A program made the translations under genes and the position numbers. Shown piece after piece: positions 24,334-32,863 of a DNA stretch of 64,000 nt. The DNA is taken from the NCBI RefSeq assembly GCF_000802185.1, contig NZ_KN676113.1, positions 5,092,028 to 5,156,027 on the forward strand, in the 5' to 3' direction. Each line of letters starts with the position of its first letter. Position 1 is the first letter of the stretch. The notes below the pieces were generated by a model. That model searched no databases. It worked only from the letters and a program-made list of their open reading frames with translations, and was not told where the DNA came from. This stretch comes from Belnapia sp. F-4-1. GTDB lineage: Bacteria > Pseudomonadota > Alphaproteobacteria > Acetobacterales > Acetobacteraceae.

Positions 24334-24795
24334 ATGCCAGCCAGCACCGAAACCGGTACGCCGCGCCCCGCTGCCGCCAAGATGGGTCAGCGGGCCAATG
24401 CGGCGGATCGCCATGTCGGCGCCCGGATCCGGGAGAGGCGGGTGATGATGGGCCTCTCCCAACAGCAACTCGCCCGGATGATCGGGGTTACCTATCAGCA
24501 GGCTCACAAATATGAGCGCGGCCTGAATCGCATCTCCGCCGGCCGCTTGTTCGAGATCGCCCAGGTGCTGAACGTCGCCGTCTCCTGGTTCTTCGAGGGC
24601 CTGGCCGATGAGAGCGAGCCGAGCGAGATCTCCCCGCGTCAGCGCATGTGCCTGGAACTGGCCCGCAATTTCGCGCTGATCGACAACGAGAAGCACCAGG
24701 AGGCGCTGAGCCAGATGGCCCGGGCCCTGGCCGCCCAGAGTCTGGCCGAGAACCCGGAGCGCGAGCTGGCCGTTGAGACGGAAGAGCGCCACTGA
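24334..24795 (+). CDS. XRE-family transcriptional regulator (PraR-like)
   Basis: 153 aa. A Cro/C1 helix-turn-helix lies at residues ~25-80: HVGARIRERRVMMGLSQQQL, ARMIGVTYQQAHKYERGLNR, ISAGRLFEIAQVLNVAVSWFF. The arrangement and the following helical tail (RQRMCLELARNFALIDN) resemble the PraR group of alphaproteobacterial regulators, linked in rhizobia to quorum sensing, biofilm and symbiosis. Start ATG 24334; an in-frame ATG at 24268 would add a non-conserved leader. It lies 109 bp after phaR in the same direction; a link to PHA control is possible but unproven. Confidence 0.82.
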   Translation: MPASTETGTPRPAAAKMGQRANAADRHVGARIRERRVMMGLSQQQLARMIGVTYQQAHKYERGLNRISAGRLFEIAQVLNVAVSWFFEGLADESEPSEISPRQRMCLELARNFALIDNEKHQEALSQMARALAAQSLAENPERELAVETEERH

Positions 24796-24822
24796 GGCGC
24801 CTTCTCTCCGGCTTGAGGTAGC

Positions 24823-25659
24823 TTGCTGATCGTGTCGAGGCGTCCGCCTGCCCCCCCGCTCCTGCGTCCGCGGAAGCGCAATTCCTGGATGGCCCCGGCC
24901 GGCTTGGTGCTGGCCCTGGCCGGGCTGGCAGGCGGCGTCACGATCGGCATCGGCCTGCGGGCGCCGCCGCGTCCCGCGGCGCCCGTGGCAAGCCTCGCGC
25001 CGGCTCCCCAGCCGGCCCCGCCTCCGGTGGCGCCGGCCCCCACCTCCACCCCTGCCGCTCCTTCGGCAGCCGATGCCGCTGCCCTCCGGGCCGATGTTGC
25101 CGCCGAGCAGGCCCGGCTCGACAGCTTGCGCCAAGCCCGCGCCACGGCGGAGGCGGAGCTGGCCACGCTGCGCCAGGGCCGCGCTTCGGCCGAAGCCGAG
25201 CTGGCGACCCTGCGTCAGGCCCGCACCGCCGCCGAGGCGGAGCTCGCCGCGCTTCGCCGCGACCTCGCCTCTGGTCGGCGCGACCTTGCCGCAGCCCAGC
25301 CGCCCACGCCACAGATACTCGCCCCACCGCCCCGGCCGCTCCGCCTGCCGGAGACGGTGGCCGCCGCGCCCGGCCAGCCGCGCGTCTACATCCATCTCCG
25401 CGCCGGTTCCTCGGCCGCCGCCAACGCTGCGGCCGAGCTGGCCCCGCAGCTCCGCGAGGCCGGCTTCGACCTCGGGGAGCCGCGCGTCGTCACCGCCACC
25501 CCCTCGCAGCGCGTCGTCCGCTACTTCCATGGCGAGGATGCGCCGGCCGCCGCCCGCCTCGCCGGCCGCCTCGGGCGAGGCTGGGCGATCCAGGACTTCC
25601 GCAATTTCGAGCCGGCGCCAAGCACCGGCATGCTGGAGATCTGGCTCCCCGACCGGTAG
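24823..25659 (+). CDS. Membrane-anchored coiled-coil protein with a C-terminal SPOR/LytR_C-like domain, function unknown
   Basis: 278 aa. A short basic N-terminus (RRPPAPPLLRPRKRN) precedes one membrane helix (residues ~23-45, WMAPAGLVLALAGLAGGVTI). A Pro/Ala-rich linker is followed by a coiled coil (~85-155) built from three near-identical units of about 14 residues, ARATAEAELATLRQ-type. After another Pro linker, the ~90-residue C-terminal domain (RVYIHLRAGSSAAANAAAEL, VVRYFHGEDAPAAARLAGRL) has the alternating pattern of a periplasmic LytR_C/SPOR-like fold. Possibly a cell-envelope protein. The start TTG 24823 follows GAGG; GTG 24832 is an alternative. I do not recognise the family with certainty. 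Confidence 0.7.
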   Translation: MLIVSRRPPAPPLLRPRKRNSWMAPAGLVLALAGLAGGVTIGIGLRAPPRPAAPVASLAPAPQPAPPPVAPAPTSTPAAPSAADAAALRADVAAEQARLDSLRQARATAEAELATLRQGRASAEAELATLRQARTAAEAELAALRRDLASGRRDLAAAQPPTPQILAPPPRPLRLPETVAAAPGQPRVYIHLRAGSSAAANAAAELAPQLREAGFDLGEPRVVTATPSQRVVRYFHGEDAPAAARLAGRLGRGWAIQDFRNFEPAPSTGMLEIWLPDR

Positions 25660-25797
25660 CGGCCCATCCTCCCGGCCTGCCGGACGCCGCGCTGCCCGGT
25701 GGCGCCTGCCCGGTGGCGCCTGACTAGCGCCCTTCCTCGACAGCCATGGCAGCCCGGCGCCAGACTGCGCCGCCCCGACCACCGCGCCAGGACAGCC

Positions 25798-26508
25798 ATG
25801 AACCCCGACACCCGCCGCAAGCTCGCCGAGGTCAGCACCGCAACCCTCACCACCGCGCTGTTCAAGCACGGCTTCCGCAACCTGTTCCTGCAAGGGCCGC
25901 AGCTGGTGAACCCGGCGGCGCCACGGCTGGTCGGACCGGCCTACACGCTGCGCTACATCCCGGCGCGGGAGGATCTCGACACGCTCGACGCCTTCCTCGA
26001 CCCGGACCATCCGCAGCGCAAGGGTGTGGAGGAATGCCCGCCCGGCAGCGTCTTCGTCATCGACAGCCGCGGCGACCCCAGGGCGGCCAGCGCCGGCGGC
26101 ATCCTGCTCACCCGGCTGATGACGCGCGGCGCCGCCGGCGCCATCACCGATGGAGGCTTCCGCGACACGCCGGAGATCGCGGAGATGCCCTGGCCGGTCT
26201 ATCACGCCGCGCCAAGCGCCCCGACCAACCTGATCCGCCACCACGCCGTCGACCTCAACCTGCCGATCGCCTGCGGCGAGGTGCCGGTCTATCCCGGCGA
26301 CATCATGGTGGGCGATGGCGAGGGCGTGGTCTGCATCCCCGCGCATCTGGCCGACCAGGTGGCGCAGGAGGCCCATGAGCAGACGGTCGGCGAGGACTTC
26401 GTGCAGGAGCGCGTTGCCGCCGGCCACACCATCCGCGGCCTCTACCCGATGACCGACCCGAAGAACCGGGAGCTCTTTGCCGCCTGGCGGAAGGAACAGG
26501 GGCGTTAG
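25798..26508 (+). CDS. RraA-like protein (HMG/CHA aldolase family)
   Basis: 236 aa RraA/MenG-like fold. ATLTTALFKHGFRNLF at the N-terminus, GAITDGGFRDTPEI (Arg/Asp of the metal-substrate site), and VYPGDIMVGDGEGVVCIP are diagnostic. Relatives are either RNase E inhibitors (RraA) or divalent-metal aldolases cleaving 4-hydroxy-4-methyl-2-oxoglutarate or 4-carboxy-4-hydroxy-2-oxoadipate. The retained RD and GD motifs favour the aldolase. That would be the step after GalB, whose likely homologue lies at 43132-43851, but the two are 17 kb apart. ATG 25798 is used; no clear operon partner. Confidence 0.8.
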   Translation: MNPDTRRKLAEVSTATLTTALFKHGFRNLFLQGPQLVNPAAPRLVGPAYTLRYIPAREDLDTLDAFLDPDHPQRKGVEECPPGSVFVIDSRGDPRAASAGGILLTRLMTRGAAGAITDGGFRDTPEIAEMPWPVYHAAPSAPTNLIRHHAVDLNLPIACGEVPVYPGDIMVGDGEGVVCIPAHLADQVAQEAHEQTVGEDFVQERVAAGHTIRGLYPMTDPKNRELFAAWRKEQGR

Positions 26509-26786
26509 AGCCTTCCTGGCCTGCTCGAAAGCCGGTCTTCGGTGGGCGCCAGGGCCTCGCTGCTCCCTGCGCTCAGAGCGACATCGGAGGCTGCAGGTGG
26601 CGCATCGCGCCGCTTGCGGTCCGAACTTTCCCGAGCCTCCCGTGTTCGCCCTTGCCTGCGCTGACTGCCGGAGGCACCGATGGCCCAAAGGTTGAACACT
26701 CCACCCCGGCAGGGCCCTGGCCGAGCCGCCACGCCTTGAGCGGCGCGAGCTTCCCGGCCTCCCTCGCCCGACTGCTGCCCCGCGCC
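26509..26786. other. Intergenic stretch without a recognisable gene
   Basis: 277 bp between the RraA-like and EamA genes. It is GC-rich. An in-frame extension of the EamA gene runs back to 26652 but encodes low-complexity Pro/Ser residues before the first membrane helix, so I do not count it as coding. No promoter, repeat or RNA structure stood out. Confidence 0.5.
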
Positions 26787-27776
26787 ATGGACTGGCGCAT
26801 CCCCCTCGCCCTCGCCGCCACCTATGCAAGCTTCGGCTCCGGCCCGGCCGGCGCGCGGGCGGCGCTCGATACGCTGCCGCCGCTGCTCCTCGTCGGCATT
26901 CGCGGCATCGTGGCGGGGGCGGTCCTCTATCTCTGGTCGCGTGCCTCCGGCGGACCTCGCCCGACCCGCCGCCACTGGCTGGCCGCGCTTGGGATCGGCC
27001 TGCTGATCCTCGTCTTCGGCGCCGGGGGCGGCACCTTCGGCCAGAAGACCGTGCCCTCCGGCATCGCCGGGGTGATGTCCGCCCTGCTGCCGATCGTCGC
27101 CGCCTGCCTCGGCTACCTGCTCTTCCGTGAGCGCCCGGCCCGACGCGCCCTGATCGGCCTGGTGATCGGCATCGCAGGCCTCGGGCTGCTGCTCCGGCCT
27201 GGAGCCGATCTCGATCTCTTCGGCGTCACGCTGCTGATCGCCAGCCAGTGCGCCTGGGCGCTCGGCGCGGTGCTGGCGCCGCGCGCCGGCCTGCCGGACG
27301 ACCCGCGCCTGGCGGCCGGGATGGAGCTGCTCTGCGGCGGCGCCGTCCTGCTCCTCGCGGCCGGCCTGATGGGGGACGTGACCGGGCTCGATTGGCATGC
27401 CGTCTCGACGCAATCCTGGCTCGGCCTCTGCTGGCTGATCCTCACCGCCGTGGTCGGCTTCACCGCCTTCGGCTTTCTCGCGGCCAATGTGACGTCCTCG
27501 GTGGCGACCACCTTCTCCTATGTGAACCCGGTGGTGGCGCTGGGGCTGGGCTGGCTGCTCTTCGCCGAACCCCTCACCTGGCAGGCGATGCTGGCCACGG
27601 CCGTCGTCGTCGTCGGCGTCTGCCTCATTGTCTCCGCGAAATCGGAGGCGCAGACGACGGCGCAGCACCCGATGACCTCGGGCCATGGCCATCGCCGCTT
27701 CATCGTGAGCACGCCGCTGTCGCCGGACGGCCCAGCCCCGGCCGGGTCGAGGCGGATCACCAAAGCCGGGCCGTGA
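26787..27776 (+). CDS. EamA/DMT-superfamily transporter (YedA-like)
   Basis: 329 aa with ten predicted membrane helices in two EamA repeats: first WRIPLALAATYASFGSGPAG to about residue 145, second from about DLFGVTLLIASQCAWALGAV. SVATTFSYVNPVVALGLGWL (residues ~235-255) is the conserved EamA end segment. These carriers move amino acids or other small metabolites, usually outward; substrate unknown. The ATG at 26787 begins directly before the first helix. A hydrophilic tail of about 40 residues (HGHRRFIVSTPLSPDG...) is longer than usual. It converges on dppC with a 20 bp gap. Confidence 0.84.
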   Translation: MDWRIPLALAATYASFGSGPAGARAALDTLPPLLLVGIRGIVAGAVLYLWSRASGGPRPTRRHWLAALGIGLLILVFGAGGGTFGQKTVPSGIAGVMSALLPIVAACLGYLLFRERPARRALIGLVIGIAGLGLLLRPGADLDLFGVTLLIASQCAWALGAVLAPRAGLPDDPRLAAGMELLCGGAVLLLAAGLMGDVTGLDWHAVSTQSWLGLCWLILTAVVGFTAFGFLAANVTSSVATTFSYVNPVVALGLGWLLFAEPLTWQAMLATAVVVVGVCLIVSAKSEAQTTAQHPMTSGHGHRRFIVSTPLSPDGPAPAGSRRITKAGP

Positions 27777-27777
27777 C

Positions 27778-27795
27778 CGCTGCGAGGCGGCAGCG
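27778..27795. terminator. Short hairpin between convergent genes
   Basis: CGCTGC-GAGGCG-GCAGCG, a six-pair stem filling almost all of the 20 bp between the EamA gene and dppC. Weak as a terminator, but its position between two convergent stops is suggestive. Confidence 0.35.
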
Positions 27796-27796
27796 C

Positions 27797-28615
27797 TCAC
27801 CCCCGGCGCAGGCCGTCGGCCACCAGCGTCGCGCCGGCGACGGCGAGCAGGATGCAGAGGCCCGGCCAGACCGCCTGCATCGGCGCGGAGAAGACCATCT
27901 CCTGGGCGTTGGACAGCATGTTGCCCCAGCTCGGCGCGGGCGGTTGGATGCCCAAGCCCAGGAAGCTCAGCGTGCTTTCGGCGAGGATTGCCCCGGCGAC
28001 GGCGAGCGCCGCGGCGACGCCGATGGGCCCCGCGATATTCGGCAGCACGTGGCGCAGCAGCACCCGCGCCTCGCTGGCGCCCGAGACGCGCGCTGCCGCC
28101 ACGTAGTCGAGCGAGAGCTGGGTCAGCGCCGCCGCCCGCGCCAGCCGGGCGGTGCCGACCCAGCCGAAGGCGACGAGGATCACGACGATGCGGAGAATGT
28201 CGAAGGCGGCCTCGCCGCGCGGCAGGCCGAAGCGCCCGGTATCGACCGCCGCCAGCACGACGAGCAGCGGCAGCGCCGGCAGGGCCAGCAGCCCATCGGC
28301 CAGCCGCATCAGCACGGCATCGGCCCAGCCGCCGCGCCACGCGGCGAGCAGGCCGACCGCCGTGCCGAGGCCCGTCGCGCCGATCGCCACCGCAAGCCCG
28401 ACGCTGAGCGAAACCCGCGCGCCATGCAGCAGCCGCAGCAGGAGGTCCCGCCCCAGTTCGTCGGTGCCGAGTGGGTGGGCGGCGGTGGCCTCGCCGTAGC
28501 GCGCCAGCAGGTCGGGGCTGAAGGGGTCGGCGCCGAGCCAGCCCTGCGCCCAGCCCGCGCCCGCCGCCCCGAGCCCGAGCAGGCCGAGCAGCAGCAGCCC
28601 CAGCGCCAGCCGCAT
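27797..28615 (-). CDS. ABC transporter permease, DppC/OppC type
   Basis: 272 aa inner-membrane permease of the peptide/nickel family. HPLGTDELGRDLLLRLLHGA is the N-terminal OppC signature; the EAA loop is ARVSGASEARVLLRHVLPN (contact to the ATPase), then ESTLSFLGLGIQPPAPSWGN. About five to six membrane helices. Its ATG (28615) overlaps the dppB stop by one base (TGATG). No ATPase follows on this strand; the downstream gene is convergent. So a binding protein and ATPase must come from elsewhere, possibly the orphan SBPs at 18031 or 51484. Confidence 0.9.
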   Translation of the reverse strand: MRLALGLLLLGLLGLGAAGAGWAQGWLGADPFSPDLLARYGEATAAHPLGTDELGRDLLLRLLHGARVSLSVGLAVAIGATGLGTAVGLLAAWRGGWADAVLMRLADGLLALPALPLLVVLAAVDTGRFGLPRGEAAFDILRIVVILVAFGWVGTARLARAAALTQLSLDYVAAARVSGASEARVLLRHVLPNIAGPIGVAAALAVAGAILAESTLSFLGLGIQPPAPSWGNMLSNAQEMVFSAPMQAVWPGLCILLAVAGATLVADGLRRG

Positions 28616-29553
28616 CAATGCGCCAGCCGCGGATCGATCAGCCGCTGCACGCAATCGGCCGCGAGTGTCGCCAGCATCGTCACCAACGCCGCCAGCAGCA
28701 GGGCAAGCAGCGCCAGGTTGTAGTCGTTGCCCATGATGCTGTCATAGATCAGCTTGCCCATCCCCGGCCGGGCGAAGATCGTCTCGGTCACCAAAGCGCC
28801 GGAGACGAGGCTGCCGGCATCGAGCGCCGCAACGGTCACCACCGGGATCGCCGCATTGGGGAAAGCATGGCCCCAGACCACCTGCCGCTCCGGGAGGCCC
28901 TTCATTCGCGCCGTGCGGATATAGGGCTGCGCCATCTCCTGCCGCATGGCGGCGAGGCTGTGCCGCGCATAGGCGGCGACGTTGACGAAGGCGAGCGTCG
29001 CCACGGGCAGCAGGAGGAAGCGCGCCGCCTCGGCGAGGCTGCCGCCCTCTCCCGTCCCGCCCGCCGGGAGCCAGCCGAGTTCGACGGCGAAGAGGATGAC
29101 CAGGAGAATGCCGAGCCAGAAGCCTGGAAGGGATTGCGCCAGCAGCGCCAGGCCATCGGCGAGCGCGCCCATGCCCCGCCGTGTCGCACCCAGCACGCCG
29201 AGCGCGATGCCGATTCCGGCCGAAAGCAGCAGCGCCCAGCCGAGCAGCACCAGGGTGGAGCGCAGCGCCGGCCAGAGCACCGCTGTCGCCGGCAGGGCGT
29301 AGAGGCGGGAGAAGCCGAATTCGCCCCGCAGCACGGCAGCCGCCCAGGCGAGATAGCGTTCGGCGAGCGGGCGGTCGAGGCCGTGCAGCGCGCGCAGGCG
29401 CGCGGCGTCGGCGGCCGTCAGCCGCGGGTCGGCCGCCATGGCGAGGTCGAGCGGATCGCCTGGCATCAGCCCCATCGCCAGCCAGACCAGCGCGGAGAGG
29501 ATGGCAAGCACCACCCCGATCTGCACCAGCCTGCCGGCGATGAGGCGCAGCAT
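28615..29553 (-). CDS. ABC transporter permease, DppB/OppB type
   Basis: 312 aa. N-terminal RLIAGRLVQIGVVLAILSAL and GLMPGDPLDLAM match the DppB start; the EAA loop is IRTARMKGLPERQVVWGHAF, and VSGALVTETIFARPGMGKLI is the family's fifth-helix signature. Six membrane helices. It forms the heterodimeric channel with the following DppC. It starts 39 bp after the HpcH aldolase gene stop on the same strand, hinting that transport and aldol cleavage of a ligand may be linked. Confidence 0.91.
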   Translation of the reverse strand: MLRLIAGRLVQIGVVLAILSALVWLAMGLMPGDPLDLAMAADPRLTAADAARLRALHGLDRPLAERYLAWAAAVLRGEFGFSRLYALPATAVLWPALRSTLVLLGWALLLSAGIGIALGVLGATRRGMGALADGLALLAQSLPGFWLGILLVILFAVELGWLPAGGTGEGGSLAEAARFLLLPVATLAFVNVAAYARHSLAAMRQEMAQPYIRTARMKGLPERQVVWGHAFPNAAIPVVTVAALDAGSLVSGALVTETIFARPGMGKLIYDSIMGNDYNLALLALLLAALVTMLATLAADCVQRLIDPRLAH

Positions 29554-29592
29554 GGCAACTCCCCGTCAGGCCGGGCGAAGGCTCCCCGCGGA

Positions 29593-30357
29593 TTAACCGC
29601 CGCGGGTTTCCTTGATCGCGGCCTTCGCCGCATTGACCATCAGCCCGACCTCGTTGCCGCCGACGGTCACGAGCTTGAAGCCCATGTCGATCATCTTCTT
29701 CGCGTATTTCGGCGAGGAATTATGCAGCCCCGCCGCGATGCCGCGCTTCGAGGTTTCCTTGATGAGCCGCTCGTAGATCTTCAGGATTTCCGGCTCCTCG
29801 CGGTCGAGGATCGCCGGCATGCCGAGCGACAGGCCGAGATCGGAGGGGCCGACATAGATCGCGTCGATCCCCGGCACGTCGAGGATGGCCTCGAGGTTGT
29901 CGAGCGCCGTCTGCGTCTCGATCATCGGGATCACGAGGATCTCGTCATTCGCGGTCTTCTGGTAGCCGCCCGCCTCGCCATAGACGCCGGCGCGGATCGG
30001 GCCGTTGCTGCGGGTGCCGCGCGGCGGATACTTGGAGTACTGGACGAGCTGGCGCGCCTCGGCCTCGGTGTTCACCATCGGGCAGATGACGCCATAGGCG
30101 CCGGCATCCAGCACCTTGCCGATGATGCCCGGCTCGTTCCACGGCACGCGGACCATCGGCAGCACGCCCGAGGGCTGCATGCCCTGGAAGCAGGCGACGC
30201 AGGAAAGGTAGTCCTGCACGCCGTGCTGCATGTCGACGGTGACGCTGTCCCAGCCGGCCTGGCTGTACATCTCGGCGCTGAAGGCGTTCGGAATGGCGAG
30301 CCAGCCATTCACCACGGCCTTGCCGGCCTGCCATGCTGCCTTGACCTTGTTGGGCAT
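29593..30357 (-). CDS. HpcH/HpaI aldolase family protein (2,4-dihydroxyhept-2-ene-1,7-dioate aldolase type)
   Basis: 254 aa metal-dependent aldolase. VTVDMQHGVQDY with the catalytic His, MVRVPWNEPGIIGKVLDAG (conserved Arg), MVNTEAEARQLV, and the metal stretch IPMIETQTALDNLEAIL with YVGPSDLGLSLG are family features. It cleaves 4-hydroxy-2-keto acids to pyruvate and an aldehyde; the natural substrate is not determined. Encoded upstream of and probably with dppB/dppC. It is a paralogue of the 263 aa aldolase at 4152-4943 but clearly not a recent duplicate. Divergent from the DDAH-like gene across a 232 bp spacer. Confidence 0.87.
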   Translation of the reverse strand: MPNKVKAAWQAGKAVVNGWLAIPNAFSAEMYSQAGWDSVTVDMQHGVQDYLSCVACFQGMQPSGVLPMVRVPWNEPGIIGKVLDAGAYGVICPMVNTEAEARQLVQYSKYPPRGTRSNGPIRAGVYGEAGGYQKTANDEILVIPMIETQTALDNLEAILDVPGIDAIYVGPSDLGLSLGMPAILDREEPEILKIYERLIKETSKRGIAAGLHNSSPKYAKKMIDMGFKLVTVGGNEVGLMVNAAKAAIKETRGG

Positions 30358-30589
30358 CGTTTCCCCCTTGGGAGTCCATAATCGGGATGGCGACGCTAGG
30401 CGCGGGCCGCGGGGGCGTCAACGCGCGGCGGACGTCGCGAATTAGCATTGATCCGTGCGGGGATGCGCCTCGCCACCAGCCGGTCCCGTGGCGGCGGTTG
30501 CCGGGGCTCGGCTGCTGCGCCGCCTCAAGCCTTGAGGTCTCGATGCCGCTCTCTGGACGCCGTCGCCCGGCCCCGGCACCCTGGCCGGC

Positions 30590-31447
30590 ATGCCCGACTG
30601 GACCGTCACTTCCGAAACCGGCCGCCTGACCGACGTGCTGGTCTGCGCCCCCGACCACTACCGCTGGCTGCCGACCAACAGCATCGCCCGCCGGACGCTC
30701 GCCGGCGGCGGCGAGGCCGACCTCCAGGGCCTGCAATCCCAGCACCGTGAACTGGTTGCGGCGCTGGAGCAGGGCGGCGCCACCGCCCATCACCTGCCGC
30801 CCGAGCCGCATCTGCCCTACATGGCCTATACCCGCGACAGCGTGGTGGTGACGCATCGCGGCCCCGTCCTCTGCCAGCTGGAGCGGCCGCAGCGTCGCGG
30901 CGAGTATGCCGCGCTTATCGACTGGCATGGCGGGCACTTCTGGCGGAAATCCTCGGCCGGGACGCTGGAGGGGGGCGATGTCCACATCCTCCGCCCCGGC
31001 CTCGCGCTGGTCGGCGCCTCTGGCGGCCGCACCGATCTCGACGGGGCGGAGCAGCTGGCCTTCTGGCTGCGCGCCGAGGGCTGGGAGGTGCGCATCCAGC
31101 CCTTCGACGAGCATTTCCTGCATCTCGACGTGCTGTTCTGCCTGGCCGCGCCCGGCCTCGCCGTCGCCTGCCTGGACGTGCTGCCCGATGACTTCATCGC
31201 CTGGTTGACGGAGCGGGGCATCGCCTGCCTGCCCGTGCCCTACCGGGCGGCGATGCAGCTTGGCTGCAACATCCTTTCCCTCGGCGAAGAGCGCGTGATA
31301 TCGGCAGCCGAGAGCCGCGACCTCAATGCCGCGCTGCGGGCGGAGGGGCTCACCGTGCTCGACCCCGCCCTTTCGCTCTTCACCGCCGGCGGCGGCGGCC
31401 CGCATTGCCTGACCTGCCCGCTGCACCGGGCCGAGGAAACCCCATGA
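30590..31447 (+). CDS. Dimethylarginine dimethylaminohydrolase/arginine deiminase-like protein
   Basis: 285 aa guanidino-group modifying enzyme (pentein fold). The segment YMAYTRDSVVV, the acidic residues in AGTLEGGDVHIL, the catalytic His in FLHLDVLFCL and a C-terminal Cys in GGPHCLTCPL form the amidinohydrolase triad. Likely activity is hydrolysis of arginine or methylarginines to citrulline. A start at ATG 30590 gives a complete first strand (TVTSETGRLTDVLVCAP). Its stop overlaps the following flavoprotein start (ATGA), so the two are translationally coupled. Confidence 0.83.
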   Translation: MPDWTVTSETGRLTDVLVCAPDHYRWLPTNSIARRTLAGGGEADLQGLQSQHRELVAALEQGGATAHHLPPEPHLPYMAYTRDSVVVTHRGPVLCQLERPQRRGEYAALIDWHGGHFWRKSSAGTLEGGDVHILRPGLALVGASGGRTDLDGAEQLAFWLRAEGWEVRIQPFDEHFLHLDVLFCLAAPGLAVACLDVLPDDFIAWLTERGIACLPVPYRAAMQLGCNILSLGEERVISAAESRDLNAALRAEGLTVLDPALSLFTAGGGGPHCLTCPLHRAEETP

Positions 31448-32838
31448 ATACCATCGCCCCCCGCCCCGTGGATGCCGTCATCGCCGCCCTGCGCGATCTC
31501 ATCGGGGACCGCCTTTCGACCGCCCAGGCGGTGCGCGAGCAGCACAGCCGCGGCGAGGACCAGACGCCGCCCACCCTCCCCGATGCCGTCGCCTTCCCCG
31601 AGAGCACGGAGGAGGTCAGCCGCATCCTGGCCCTCTGCCACCAGCACGGCGTCCCCCTCGTCGCCTTCGGCGCCGGCACCAGCCTCGAAGGGCATGTGAA
31701 CCCGGTGCGGCGGGGCATCTCGCTCGACCTGTCGCGGATGACGAACATCCTCGAGGTCAATGGCGAGGACATGGACTGCCTGATCGAGCCCGGCGTCACC
31801 CGCCATCAGCTCAATGACTACCTGCGCGACCAGGGCATGTTCTTCCCGGTCGATCCGGGCAGCCATTGCACCATCGGCGGCATGTGCGCGACGCGGGCCA
31901 GCGGCACCTGCGCCGTGCGCTACGGCACCATCCGCGAGAACGTCCTCGGCCTCGAGGTGGTGCTGGCCGATGGCCGCGTCATCCAGACCGGCGGGCGGGC
32001 CCGCAAGGCGGCGAACGGCTACGACCTGACGCGGCTCTTCATCGGCTCCGAGGGCACGCTCGGCGTCATCACCAGGATCAGGCTGCGCCTGCACGGCATC
32101 CCGGAGGCGATGTCGGCGGCGGTCTGCCAGTTCCCCGACCTGAAATCGGCGGTGGAGACCACCATCGCCACCATGCAGGCCGGCATTCCCGTCGCCCGGA
32201 TCGAGCTGCTGGATGCCGACCAGATGCAGGCCTGCATCAGCTACTCGAAGCTCGAGGGCTACCGGGCGACGCCGACCCTCTTCCTCGAATTCCACGGCAG
32301 CCCGGCGGCGGTGCAGGAGCAGGCCGAAACGGTGGAGGCCATCGCCACCGAGATGGGCGGCGAGGGCTTCGCCTGGGCCACGGACGCTGAATCGCGCAAC
32401 CGGCTGTGGAAGGCGCGGCACGACGCCTACTGGGCGGCCGTCGCGCTGATCCCCGGCTATCGTGCCATCACCACCGATGTTTGCGTGCCGATCTCGCGCC
32501 TCGCCGAGGCGATCCTCGGCGCCAAGGCCGATGCGGTGGCGGCGGGCGCCACCACCTGCATCGTCGGCCATGTCGGCGACGGCAATTTCCACCAGGTCAT
32601 CCTCTACGATCCGAACGATCCGCAGGGCCACGAAAAGGCCTGGGAGATCGACCGCAAGATCGTGGCGCGCGGCCTGGCGCTGGGGGGAACCTGCTCCGGC
32701 GAGCATGGCGTGGGCCTCGGCAAGCGCGAATTCCTGGAGCAGGAGCACGGGCCGGAGGCGCTGGCGCTGATGCGCGGCATCAAGGCGGGCTTCGACCCCA
32801 AGGGCATCCTCAACCCGGGCAAGCTGTTCCGGAACTAA
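31444..32838 (+). CDS. FAD-binding oxidoreductase, GlcD/D-lactate dehydrogenase (cytochrome) type
   Basis: 464 aa. PCMH-type FAD domain: VPLVAFGAGTSLEGHVNP, DPGSHCTIGGMCATRASGTC and GYDLTRLFIGSEGTLGVIT. C-terminal FAD-oxidase domain with HVGDGNFHQVI and GGTCSGEHGVGLGK, holding the metal/substrate histidines. It oxidises D-2-hydroxy acids (D-lactate, glycolate, D-2-hydroxyglutarate) and passes electrons to the respiratory chain or an electron-transfer protein. GlcE/GlcF partners are absent, favouring the single-subunit D-lactate dehydrogenase type. Start ATG 31444 has GAGGAAA upstream and overlaps the previous stop. Confidence 0.9.
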   Translation: MNTIAPRPVDAVIAALRDLIGDRLSTAQAVREQHSRGEDQTPPTLPDAVAFPESTEEVSRILALCHQHGVPLVAFGAGTSLEGHVNPVRRGISLDLSRMTNILEVNGEDMDCLIEPGVTRHQLNDYLRDQGMFFPVDPGSHCTIGGMCATRASGTCAVRYGTIRENVLGLEVVLADGRVIQTGGRARKAANGYDLTRLFIGSEGTLGVITRIRLRLHGIPEAMSAAVCQFPDLKSAVETTIATMQAGIPVARIELLDADQMQACISYSKLEGYRATPTLFLEFHGSPAAVQEQAETVEAIATEMGGEGFAWATDAESRNRLWKARHDAYWAAVALIPGYRAITTDVCVPISRLAEAILGAKADAVAAGATTCIVGHVGDGNFHQVILYDPNDPQGHEKAWEIDRKIVARGLALGGTCSGEHGVGLGKREFLEQEHGPEALALMRGIKAGFDPKGILNPGKLFRN

Positions 32839-32863
32839 GCTTCGAGTTCAAAGGGTAGGAAAC

